Positions 1 to 7,354 of a stretch of DNA of 12,135 nucleotides are shown piece after piece. The position numbers were made by a program, and so were the translations under genes. Origin of the DNA: Thermoguttaceae bacterium (lineage in GTDB: Bacteria; Planctomycetota; Planctomycetia; Pirellulales; Thermoguttaceae); assembly GCA_017454585.1 (NCBI GenBank), contig JAFTCU010000356.1, positions 1 to 12,135 of the forward strand, in the 5' to 3' direction. The notes under the pieces are model-generated. The model did no database searches. It was not told the DNA's origin and saw nothing but the letters and a program-made list of their open reading frames with translations. Within the stretch, counting starts at the first letter, position 1. Every line of letters begins with the position of its first letter.

Positions 1-41
1 ATAGCGTTACACCTTTCCCAATTCACACGTGATTAACTTGA

Positions 42-56
42 CCGGCGGGACGCCGG
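42..56. repeat. Small GC-rich hairpin downstream of the PEP-CTERM gene
   Basis: The arms CCGGCG (42-47) and CGCCGG (51-56) surround a GGA loop, giving a perfect 6-bp stem. It lies about 12 bases from the next hairpin (69-87), which also has a purine trinucleotide loop on the plus strand. On the minus strand the pair sits just after the end of the repeat-protein gene, where it could slow polymerase or protect the mRNA 3' end. No U-tract follows, so a classical intrinsic terminator is not supported. Confidence 0.45.
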
Positions 57-67
57 CCCTCCGAATC

Positions 68-92
68 AACGACGCTAGAAGCGTCGTCCCCG
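68..92 (-). repeat. 25-base hairpin repeat, left copy (overlaps stop codon)
   Basis: Read on the minus strand this is CGGGG followed by ACGACGCT-TCT-AGCGTCGT and a final T, an 8-bp perfect stem with a 3-base loop. It matches the copy at 3503-3527 in 24 of 25 positions but in the opposite orientation, and the single difference lies in the loop. The last codons of the PEP-CTERM gene and its TAG stop (77-75) lie inside it. After the stem the minus strand continues TGATTCGG, without a T-run. It may be a dispersed palindromic element that became part of the coding sequence, or a 3'-end stabilising hairpin. Confidence 0.75.
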
Positions 93-3000
93 CAGTTTTA
101 TCAGGCCGAACGCACCGAGCAGCAGTAAAACGCACGTCGCTGGTTCCGGCACCGCACTGGCATCGATCCGAAGTGACCCGCCCGAAGCGTCCATCAGGTT
201 AAGCCAAAGATCTGGACCGCCCGCGTTGCTGAAGTCAAAAGTGACGTTCGAGTTCCAGTTTTCCTGCGGCGTCCCCAGGTTCAGGTAGTTGAATTCCCAG
301 CCGACCAGATCCTCCGGGGCGTCCGAAACGAATTTCAGCGTCGTGCCGGAATCGATCGTCAAAGCGTCCGTGACCGTCAGAACGTCATGAATTCCCGCGG
401 CTTTCAGGTCGTTCAGGTTCATCTCGTACACGCTTCCTGCGGCAAGGCGCAGATTCGCGATGGAGCCGGTCCCGCCAAACGTCACGCCGTCCGAAACGAT
501 CAGCGTACCTGCGCCGCTCACCTTGCTCGTAAAGACCGCCTGATTCGTGCCCGTGCGGGAAACCGTCAGCTCAATATTCTGCGTGACCTTGATGGGGTTG
601 GAGATCGTGCGGTTTCCTGCCGATGCGTTCAGCTGGAGGTCGCTCTTTCCCTTCACGGTCAAGGGGCCGGTCCCCAACGCCTGATCATTCCCGATCACGT
701 ACGGAACGGCCGAATTGTTTCCGTTGGAACGGTTTCCGATGAGGTTCGTCCCTCCGGTGTACGTATTGGCGCCATTGAGCGTGATGATCCCCGCGTTCCC
801 CTCACCGCTGTTCAGGTTCAGGGCGTAATCACCGGAGATCACGCCGTTCACGGTCACGTTTTTATCGGTTCCGTAGCCGGCGCGCAGGCCGTTTTTCGTC
901 CCTTCCAGCACGACCTGATTATTAATGACCGGGCTGTTGTTCTGATTGATCATGTTGGCGTTCAGATGGATGACCGCGTCGCCCAGAACTTTCGGATTGG
1001 CAAGGTAAAGCAGGCCACTGTTCTCGAGGTAAATGTCCCCCGTGTAATTATTGGCCGAACTGTCGCCGGAAAGGGTCAGGTTCCCGGAACCCGTGACGCG
1101 GATCTCGGTATTGCCGGCAAAATTGACCGTGGTCGTTTGGCCGGCCGCCGAAAGGGTGAAGACCGACTTTTGCCCGGCGTTCGTGTTCGTGAGGGTCCCG
1201 CCGGTGACGTTGGTGGGGTTGATCGACGCGTTGTTGCCGTAGGCGTCGTAAGTGCCGCTGGCCATCGTGACGGTTCCGCCGATGAGGGGCCCGGAGCCGC
1301 TCGTGCGAAGCGTTCCGCCCGCGATCTCCACGTTCCGAAGCATCTGGCTGGAACCCGCCAGATCCAGAACGCCCTCCGTGACTTTCGCGTCGAGCGTGGT
1401 GGATTTTCCACTCAAAATCTGGGTTCCGGCCCCGACTTTTTCAAGCAGGATCGAGCCCGTGAACTCGCCGGCGTAAGTGGCCGTAGTCGCGGTGTCCGTG
1501 ATGCCGTAACCGACCTTCAGAGCGGCTTGATCGGATGCGCTGTTCTGGATTTTCGAAACGGCGAATTCGGAATTCAGCTTTCCGAGCGAGGCAGTATGGC
1601 CGTTCAGGTTGATGTAGGAGGCCAGGTTATTGGTGAACGTCACGTCTCCCCCGGCCGGAAGAGCGTCGTCCGCATTAAGCTGGACTTTCGAAATATTTGC
1701 CCCGTTTTCCGCTAAAAAGGTCCCGCCGGTATAAGTGTTTGCGGCCGCCAGAATGACCGTTCCGCTGTCACCTTTTACGGACAGTTTGCCCGGAACCCCT
1801 TCTTCCGCGTCAGAAATCACGCCGTTGAACGTCATATTGGTGCTCCAGCCGGCCATGATCGAACCGCCGGAACCGGTCAGTTTAATGGCCGATGTGTAGT
1901 TTCCGGTCGTCCTTGCGCCGTTGTGGAGCGTCGCATTATTCAAAATCACCGTTCCCGGCAAAGCCGTTCCGTCTGCAAGCAGCATATTATTGGAGACTTT
2001 GAGCCAGCCGTCCCAGTCGGGGTTCGGACTGTTGAAGAGGTACCATCCGGAAATATTCAAATCGACGTTTACCTTCCCGGAAACCGTTCCGTCGAAAACG
2101 TTCGTTGCCCCTTCCCCCGTGATGGTGAGCGTCGCGGGCGTTTCGGAACTGTTCGTCAGGATGGAATGTGTGTTCCCGGTCGTGTAACGCTGATCCTGCG
2201 GGCCTTTCGTGCCGGAACTGTGAAATTGCGTGACGGTCTGGTCATGGCCGTTCAGGTCAAAGACGGCGTAATCGCCCATCAGGACCGAGCCGGAAACCTG
2301 CTTCGCGCCCGTTCCGGTGACCTTCGCGGTCACGTGGTCCGCTTCGGTACCGGTTTCAAGATCCAGGTCCTTGACCACGGAGCCGTCGCCGGCCAGACCC
2401 AGCTCCACGGTTCCGCTGGCGGCTTGGAGCGTCGTATTCCCCGACCCCGATCCGGTGAGCCCGAGCGTTCCTCCGGTCCAGTCCTTCACGACGACGAGCG
2501 CCGCGTTACTGTCCGCCGTAAAATGGGCCGGGGTTGAAAGCGTGGCATTATCCGCAAGGCTGAGATTGAACGTTCCGGTGCCGGTCGAGTTCTTCACGAC
2601 TCCCGCGTCTCCTGCCGCAAAATCCGGGACGGAAACCGTGTGGCCCTCCAGATCGACGTAACCGTTCACGGTCAGTTTGGAGGCGAGCGTCACGTCGGTC
2701 CCCAAGAGCAGGCGGCCCGTGTAGGTGGAGGCTCCGATCGGCTGGTAGCCGCTGCCGCCGACGGAAATGCCGCCCGAGACGGAGACTTGCCCGTCCGCGG
2801 GAGAAAGCCGCACCGCGCCGTTATTCGAGTTGATGTTGATTTTCCCCGTGACTCCCGGTTCGTCAGAGAGTTTCCCGGTCAGTACGAGCGTTTTGTTCCA
2901 GCCCGGATTCAGGACCGCGGCCGAACCAAAGTAAAAATCGTTTGCGAGCGTCACCGCAGAGCCGGAATGGTTCCCCGTGTGCAGGTTGCCGCTCCCATGA

Positions 3001-3380
3001 AGGGTCACGGTGCCGGTGCTCAGGTCAGACGTCCCGGAAACAATCAGGACTCCATTATTGACCGTCGTGTTTCCTTTGAAGGTCTGCGGTTTCCCGAAAG
3101 CGAAAGTGAGGGAATCAGAACCGCTCAGAGTAACATTCAGATTCCCGGAAAAAACGCCCTGGTAGATCAACTCGTTGTAATTGATGTTCGGGTTGATCGT
3201 GATGGTGTAAAAATTGGTGTCCTCCGCACCGGTCGTGTAATTATCGGTAGAATTTCCAAGCTCCGTGGACGACGTGTTCTTGTTGGCCGTCAAAACGAAG
3301 TCTTCAGCCCGAACCGAACCGGAAAGGACGAAAACGAGCGCCAAAACGAAAGATGCGAGGGAAATCAGGGAATTTTTCAT
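75..3380 (-). CDS. Exported autotransporter-repeat protein with PEP-CTERM sorting signal
   Basis: The 1101-residue product is predicted to be exported, sorted by an exosortase and displayed or released at the cell surface. Residues 1-25 form a signal peptide (basic start, hydrophobic core, probable cut after SVRA). Residues about 60-1070 are rich in Gly, Thr, Ser, Asn and Val in short alternating strands typical of a beta-helix. Two units match the autotransporter-associated beta-strand repeat: ANTYTGGT at 547-554 and 871-878, each preceded by NGVIS about 25-30 residues earlier. The C-terminus has VPEP (1077-1080), a hydrophobic stretch (1081-1095) and the basic tail RGRR. No autotransporter beta-barrel is present, so a type V secretion role is unlikely. 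The ATG follows TGAGG by 8-9 bases. The real role could be adhesion, matrix or carbohydrate contact; nothing in the sequence decides. No exosortase gene lies in the window. Confidence 0.88.
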   Translation of the reverse strand: MKNSLISLASFVLALVFVLSGSVRAEDFVLTANKNTSSTELGNSTDNYTTGAEDTNFYTITINPNINYNELIYQGVFSGNLNVTLSGSDSLTFAFGKPQTFKGNTTVNNGVLIVSGTSDLSTGTVTLHGSGNLHTGNHSGSAVTLANDFYFGSAAVLNPGWNKTLVLTGKLSDEPGVTGKININSNNGAVRLSPADGQVSVSGGISVGGSGYQPIGASTYTGRLLLGTDVTLASKLTVNGYVDLEGHTVSVPDFAAGDAGVVKNSTGTGTFNLSLADNATLSTPAHFTADSNAALVVVKDWTGGTLGLTGSGSGNTTLQAASGTVELGLAGDGSVVKDLDLETGTEADHVTAKVTGTGAKQVSGSVLMGDYAVFDLNGHDQTVTQFHSSGTKGPQDQRYTTGNTHSILTNSSETPATLTITGEGATNVFDGTVSGKVNVDLNISGWYLFNSPNPDWDGWLKVSNNMLLADGTALPGTVILNNATLHNGARTTGNYTSAIKLTGSGGSIMAGWSTNMTFNGVISDAEEGVPGKLSVKGDSGTVILAAANTYTGGTFLAENGANISKVQLNADDALPAGGDVTFTNNLASYINLNGHTASLGKLNSEFAVSKIQNSASDQAALKVGYGITDTATTATYAGEFTGSILLEKVGAGTQILSGKSTTLDAKVTEGVLDLAGSSQMLRNVEIAGGTLRTSGSGPLIGGTVTMASGTYDAYGNNASINPTNVTGGTLTNTNAGQKSVFTLSAAGQTTTVNFAGNTEIRVTGSGNLTLSGDSSANNYTGDIYLENSGLLYLANPKVLGDAVIHLNANMINQNNSPVINNQVVLEGTKNGLRAGYGTDKNVTVNGVISGDYALNLNSGEGNAGIITLNGANTYTGGTNLIGNRSNGNNSAVPYVIGNDQALGTGPLTVKGKSDLQLNASAGNRTISNPIKVTQNIELTVSRTGTNQAVFTSKVSGAGTLIVSDGVTFGGTGSIANLRLAAGSVYEMNLNDLKAAGIHDVLTVTDALTIDSGTTLKFVSDAPEDLVGWEFNYLNLGTPQENWNSNVTFDFSNAGGPDLWLNLMDASGGSLRIDASAVPEPATCVLLLLGAFGLIKLRGRRF

Positions 3381-3423
3381 TTGCAGAACCTCATAAAAAG
3401 GCTAAAATCAATTTACACGCTTT

Positions 3424-3451
3424 ATTATATGCCGGTGCTTTGATTTGTCAA
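3424..3451 (-). promoter_or_regulatory. Consensus sigma70-type promoter for the PEP-CTERM gene
   Basis: On the minus strand a perfect -35 TTGACA (3451-3446) is followed by 16 bases and a perfect -10 TATAAT (3429-3424). Transcription would start near 3417, giving a leader of about 37 bases with a TGAGG ribosome site before the ATG at 3380. T- and A-rich DNA just upstream of the -35 (about 3452-3490) resembles an UP element. Both hexamers match consensus exactly, which suggests strong, constitutive-type expression unless a repressor acts. Confidence 0.82.
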
Positions 3452-3502
3452 CAAAAAAACAGGAAAAAAGAGAATAAATTTTAAATTCATGAACGCATTT
3501 TA

Positions 3503-3527
3503 CGGGGACGACGCTTCCAGCGTCGTT
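3503..3527 (+). repeat. 25-base hairpin repeat, right copy
   Basis: Read on the plus strand this is CGGGG, then ACGACGCT-TCC-AGCGTCGT, then T. It is the inverted partner of 68-92. The 8-bp stem is followed by TTTTT (3526-3530) and ATTATAA, so in the plus direction it looks like an intrinsic terminator. However, no plus-strand gene ends here, because the neighbour to the left is transcribed away from it. It may be an insulating terminator between two divergent genes or a dispersed palindromic repeat. Confidence 0.75.
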
Positions 3528-3552
3528 TTTATTATAACCTGTAAGAAATCTC

Positions 3553-3571
3553 AATATTTTCTTAAAATATT
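3553..3571. repeat. AT-only inverted repeat in the divergent intergenic region
   Basis: AATATTTT-CTT-AAAATATT is a perfect 8-bp inverted repeat with a 3-base spacer. It lies about 45 bases upstream of the putative -10 of the acyltransferase fusion gene and about 100 bases upstream of the PEP-CTERM gene promoter. A dyad at this place could be an operator, but the composition is so AT-rich that chance is a real alternative. Confidence 0.3.
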
Positions 3572-3615
3572 TACAAAACTTTTACTTTCTCTCTTCCCAA
3601 ATTCTAAAAATTCGC

Positions 3616-3621
3616 TATACT
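3616..3621 (+). promoter_or_regulatory. Putative -10 element for the fusion gene
   Basis: TATACT (5 of 6 consensus) lies 33 bases before the ATG at 3655. No good -35 is seen 16-18 bases upstream, where the sequence is pyrimidine-rich (CTCTTCCC). The promoter would therefore be weak or dependent on an activator. A start near 3628-3630 would put a T11 run at the very beginning of the transcript. Confidence 0.4.
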
Positions 3622-3631
3622 ATTACTGAGA

Positions 3632-3642
3632 TTTTTTTTTTT
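3632..3642 (+). repeat. T11 homopolymer in the leader of the fusion gene
   Basis: Eleven consecutive T bases lie between the putative -10 (3616-3621) and the weak ribosome site AAAGAGA (3644-3650). Tracts of this length can vary by slipped-strand replication and can also cause polymerase slippage. Its length should be treated as possibly affected by sequencing error. Confidence 0.6.
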
Positions 3643-3654
3643 GAAAGAGATACT

Positions 3655-6600
3655 ATGAGCATAGAAAACAATAATAAACCACGAGGGCTTTTTTCATTAA
3701 GTTTTTTGGGGCTTCTCTTTACCCAGTTCACCGTCGCGATGAACGACAATATTTTCCGCTGGCTGCTGGTTCCCATCGGTAAGGCTCGGCTGGGAGTTTA
3801 TTACGGTGGTGATTACGATTTCGGGGCCAACATCGCCCTGACCGTCGGCGGCTTGATGTTCCTCATCCCGTTCATCCTTTTTTCCGGTTACGGAGGTTTT
3901 TGCGCGGACCGGTTTTGCAAACGCCGCGTCATGATCCTCTGCAAGGCGGCGGAAGTCTTGATCATGCTGTTGGGGATCCTGTTCATCTGGATCGGAAACC
4001 CGTGGCTCCTTTTCGTCGTTTTGTTCCTCATGGGGACGCAGAGCGCGTTTTATTCCCCGGCAAAATACGCCTGCATTCCGGAAATCGTCGGCGATAAAAG
4101 CATTCCCACTGCCAACGGTCTGATCGGAATGAGTACCATCGTAGCGGTTCTGGCCGGGACGCTGATCGGGAACAATTTGTACGACTGGACCACGCTCCCT
4201 GATGCGGACGGACTTCGCAATCTCGCGACTGCTCCGGGCCAACACAATCTCTGGCTTTCCGCGTCGGTTCTCGTCGGCGTGGCGGTTTTCGGTCTTTTGA
4301 CATCCCTTTGTATTCAGAAAATGCCGGCGCTTGGTACAAAGGCGAAACTGGAAGGATTCCAGAAGCTCCCAATGGGCCAGAGTCTTTCCGATTTCGCGTA
4401 TCTGTGGCGGCATAAAGCGCTTTTGCTCGTCGCTTTGGGGAGCGCGTACTACTGGGGCCTCGCCTCACTCGCGCAGACGAACATCGACCGCTTCGTGGTT
4501 CCGGAAATCACCGAAGCGCAGGGAAACGTGGCGCTCTTCCTCGGCATTCTCGCAATCGGGATCGCCATCGGAAGCGTTTTGGTCGGTTTTTTCATGCGCG
4601 GCAAAACGACACTCAAACCGATCGTTTTCTCGGCGTTTGGAATGGCGGCGTGCGCGATCGCGCTTTACTTCACACCCGAAGGAACGGGTAAAATGCCGTC
4701 CGCGGCCAGCCAGCACGCCCTCATCGCTCTGGTCTTCCTTGGAACTTTTGCCGGGATGTTCGACATTCCGTTGATGGCGTACCTGCAAAAGAACGGCGAG
4801 GAATCCCAACGTGGACGCATCATCGGCGGCTCCAACTTCCTGAGTTTCACCGCCATGACGCTTGGCGTGGCAGTTTTCGGCGTGTTGATCTCCGCTCTCG
4901 GAACGCGCGGCGTGTGGCTTTTCGCGGGGATCATCACGATTCTGGTCGGCCTGATCTGCGTCTTTTTCGTCTTCCTTCAGAAGTCAGTGGCCGTTTTGTT
5001 CCACCTGTTTTACCGGCTTTTCTACCGGATTCGGGTCGAAGGAGCCGAAAACCTCCCGAAAAACGGCCCGTTCGTCCTCGCTTCCAACCACGTCAGCTAC
5101 CTGGACGGGATGCTCATGTACTACATGCTTCCATTCCGGGAAAAACCGCACATTCTGGTCTGGGCCGCGTTTACACGCCCTGCGCTTTTGCACAAACTGG
5201 CGGAACTGAATGGCGTGATCCCGATCGAACCCGGTAAAATGGCGGTCAAAGCAATTCGTGAGGCCACGAAAGTACTCGACGAGGGCCACCCCATCGGAAT
5301 TTTCCCTGAAGGAGGAATTACCCGCCACGGGACCCTGATGCCGTTCAAGCCGGGAATCGCCCACATGCTCCGCGGCCGGGACCACATTCCGGTAGTTCCG
5401 ATGTACATCGGCGGGCTTTGGGGAAGCATTTTCAGCCACAAAGACCGGAAATTCCTCTGGAAATGGCCGCAACGTTTTACATGGCGCAAGCTGCTGACGC
5501 TCCATTTCCGGCGGGACGTCACGGTTTACATTGGAAAGCCGATCTCGGATTTTTGTCACCAGGACGTTCGCGCCCTGCCCGACGCGGTTCAGGCCCTCCA
5601 GCATCGCTGGTACACGGAGCACTGGATGACGAACGGCTCGCGCACGGATCAATTCGGCCGTGACCTTATTCCCGTCCGTCAGATGCTTCGCCTTTGGAAG
5701 AAAGAACTTCCGAACAGGGTCGCGTTCGCGGACCTTTCCATGGAAATTACACGTCGCAAGGCACTCATTGGTTCACTGATTTTTCGGCGGCGTTTGCATA
5801 AATTGCTTGGCAAAGATGAACAGAACGTTGGCGTTCTGATCCCGCCTTGCGTACCTTCCGCGCTCACGAATGCCGCTCTGACGCTCGACCGCCGCGCAGC
5901 TGTGAACCTGAACTACACGGTAAGCAATGAGATCCTGAACCACTGTATTCATAAAGTGGACATGAAGCACGTGGTCACGAGCAAAAAAGTGATGGCGGAC
6001 AAAAACTTCGCCAAATTCAAGCCGGAATGTGATTTGATTTACCTCGAAGACATCAAGGCGTCTGTGACCCTTTGGGACAAAATCTGCGCCATCACGCAAG
6101 CGCTTGTTCTCCCGCTCTGGCTGGTAGATCGCCAGTTGGGTCTGCACAAAATCAAGCCCTCTGACACACTGACGATCATTTTCACCTCCGGCTCGACGGG
6201 GATCCCGAAAGGCGTGGTCCTTTCACACCAAAATATCGCAGGAAATATTTACGCATTCATGGACATTCTGCAGGTCAACTCTCTGCGTGACAGTGCGCTG
6301 GGGATCCTGCCGTTCTTCCATTCTTTCGGTTATACGTGCATTTTATGGGGAACGCTCTCAAAGGGATACCAAAGCTGGTTCCATACCTCACCGCTTGACT
6401 TCAATATAGTCACGCGGATTTGCAGAAAGTACCCGCCTACCATTCTTGTCGGAACGCCGACTTTCCTGCGTATGTACTCACGCAAGCTGAAGCGCGAGGA
6501 CCTCGAAAATGTCAAAATCGTTGTTTCCGGCGCGGAACGCTGCCCAAGTGCGTTAATGGATGAGTATGAGGCCAAATTTGGGGTACGTCCCGTCCAGGGT

Positions 6601-7263
6601 TACGGCGTGACCGAAGCCTCGCCGGTCGTGGGTGTCAATATTCCTGTGGACCGCCAGGTCGAAGATTGGATCCCGAAGCAGAAAGACGCATCGATCGGCC
6701 TCCCGCTCTTTGGAACTTCCGTTCAGGTCCGAAACCTTGAAACGGGCAAACCGTGCAAAGCGAACGAGGTGGGGATGCTCTGGATCTCCGGCATCAACGT
6801 CATGCAAGGTTACTACGGCGAACCGGAAAAGACCGCAGAAGTCCTCAAGGACGGCTGGTACTGCACTGGTGATTTGGTTTATCAGGACCAGGAAAACTTT
6901 ATTTTCATCGCAGGACGATTGAGCCGGTTTGCCAAACTGGGCGGTGAAATGGTCCCGCAGGAAGGGATCGAAGACGCTCTGAACAAGATACTCGGGAATC
7001 CTCCCGACGCAGAGCCGAGAGTTGCCGTGACTTCCATCCCCGACGAGAAAAAGGGTGAGAGGATCATCGTTCTGCACACAGGATTGAACATGAAACCCTC
7101 AGAAATCAACACAAAATTTCTGGAACTGGGTTACCCAGCCCTCTGGATCCCCAACGTGGATGCGTATTACCAGGTAGAATCGATTCCGCTCCTTGGGACC
7201 GGAAAACCCGATTTATACGCGATCCACGAGACAGCGTTGAAACTGACCTCCGCGGAAGCCTGA
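3655..7263 (+). CDS. aas: LplT-like MFS transporter / PlsC acyltransferase / acyl-activating enzyme fusion (Aas type)
   Basis: The 1202 residues hold three parts. Residues about 10-445 are a major facilitator transporter with many hydrophobic helices, LplT-like (FTQFTVAMNDNIFRW near the start). Residues about 455-655 are a PlsC-type acyltransferase with NHVSYLD (HX4D, His479 and Asp484), FPEGG (550-554) and VPMYIGG (581-587). Residues about 680-1195 are an AMP-forming acyl ligase with TSGSTGIPKG (844-853), YGVTE (983-987), TGDL (1071-1074), GRLSRFAKLGGE (1087-1098) and a likely catalytic Lys1184 in GTGKPD. In E. coli, lplT and aas are adjacent genes: LplT flips lysophosphatidylethanolamine inward and Aas activates a fatty acid on ACP and re-acylates it. 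The fusion likely does this in the inner membrane. Substrate and carrier (ACP or CoA) are inferred. The reading frame is continuous, so this is not two genes joined by error. The ATG follows a weak AAAGAGA site. Confidence 0.9.
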   Translation: MSIENNNKPRGLFSLSFLGLLFTQFTVAMNDNIFRWLLVPIGKARLGVYYGGDYDFGANIALTVGGLMFLIPFILFSGYGGFCADRFCKRRVMILCKAAEVLIMLLGILFIWIGNPWLLFVVLFLMGTQSAFYSPAKYACIPEIVGDKSIPTANGLIGMSTIVAVLAGTLIGNNLYDWTTLPDADGLRNLATAPGQHNLWLSASVLVGVAVFGLLTSLCIQKMPALGTKAKLEGFQKLPMGQSLSDFAYLWRHKALLLVALGSAYYWGLASLAQTNIDRFVVPEITEAQGNVALFLGILAIGIAIGSVLVGFFMRGKTTLKPIVFSAFGMAACAIALYFTPEGTGKMPSAASQHALIALVFLGTFAGMFDIPLMAYLQKNGEESQRGRIIGGSNFLSFTAMTLGVAVFGVLISALGTRGVWLFAGIITILVGLICVFFVFLQKSVAVLFHLFYRLFYRIRVEGAENLPKNGPFVLASNHVSYLDGMLMYYMLPFREKPHILVWAAFTRPALLHKLAELNGVIPIEPGKMAVKAIREATKVLDEGHPIGIFPEGGITRHGTLMPFKPGIAHMLRGRDHIPVVPMYIGGLWGSIFSHKDRKFLWKWPQRFTWRKLLTLHFRRDVTVYIGKPISDFCHQDVRALPDAVQALQHRWYTEHWMTNGSRTDQFGRDLIPVRQMLRLWKKELPNRVAFADLSMEITRRKALIGSLIFRRRLHKLLGKDEQNVGVLIPPCVPSALTNAALTLDRRAAVNLNYTVSNEILNHCIHKVDMKHVVTSKKVMADKNFAKFKPECDLIYLEDIKASVTLWDKICAITQALVLPLWLVDRQLGLHKIKPSDTLTIIFTSGSTGIPKGVVLSHQNIAGNIYAFMDILQVNSLRDSALGILPFFHSFGYTCILWGTLSKGYQSWFHTSPLDFNIVTRICRKYPPTILVGTPTFLRMYSRKLKREDLENVKIVVSGAERCPSALMDEYEAKFGVRPVQGYGVTEASPVVGVNIPVDRQVEDWIPKQKDASIGLPLFGTSVQVRNLETGKPCKANEVGMLWISGINVMQGYYGEPEKTAEVLKDGWYCTGDLVYQDQENFIFIAGRLSRFAKLGGEMVPQEGIEDALNKILGNPPDAEPRVAVTSIPDEKKGERIIVLHTGLNMKPSEINTKFLELGYPALWIPNVDAYYQVESIPLLGTGKPDLYAIHETALKLTSAEA

Positions 7264-7293
7264 GGAAACGCCTTTTGAGCGCCAAATGCCTTT

Positions 7294-7347
7294 AAAAAAA
7301 TCAGGGGAGTTAAACATTTCTGCGTTAAACTCCCCTAAACTCTTTTT
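7294..7347. terminator. Bidirectional terminator between convergent genes
   Basis: AGGGGAGTT (7303-7311) pairs with AACTCCCCT (7328-7336). On the minus strand the stem is followed almost directly by a run of seven T (complement of 7294-7300), a strong intrinsic terminator for the TPR gene ending at 7355. On the plus strand a T5 run (7343-7347) follows after about six bases, a weaker terminator for the fusion gene ending at 7263. Confidence 0.8.
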
Positions 7348-7354
7348 GCTGGAA

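Noticed and set aside
387..1715. Long 442-residue open frame on the plus strand inside the PEP-CTERM gene
   Set aside because: It is antisense to a gene with a clear signal peptide, repeats and sorting signal. Its product is Arg/Val-rich without recognisable domains, as expected from a mirror of a GC-rich third codon position.
75..3380. Classification as a type V autotransporter
   Set aside because: Passenger-like repeats are present, but the C-terminus is a PEP-CTERM signal and no beta-barrel domain exists.
2640..3443. 267-residue plus-strand frame overlapping the start of the PEP-CTERM gene
   Set aside because: It runs antisense through the signal peptide and promoter of the real gene, has no ribosome site, and shows no domain.
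4028..5652. Several minus-strand frames inside the acyltransferase fusion gene
   Set aside because: They overlap a gene with intact motifs throughout and show no domains of their own.
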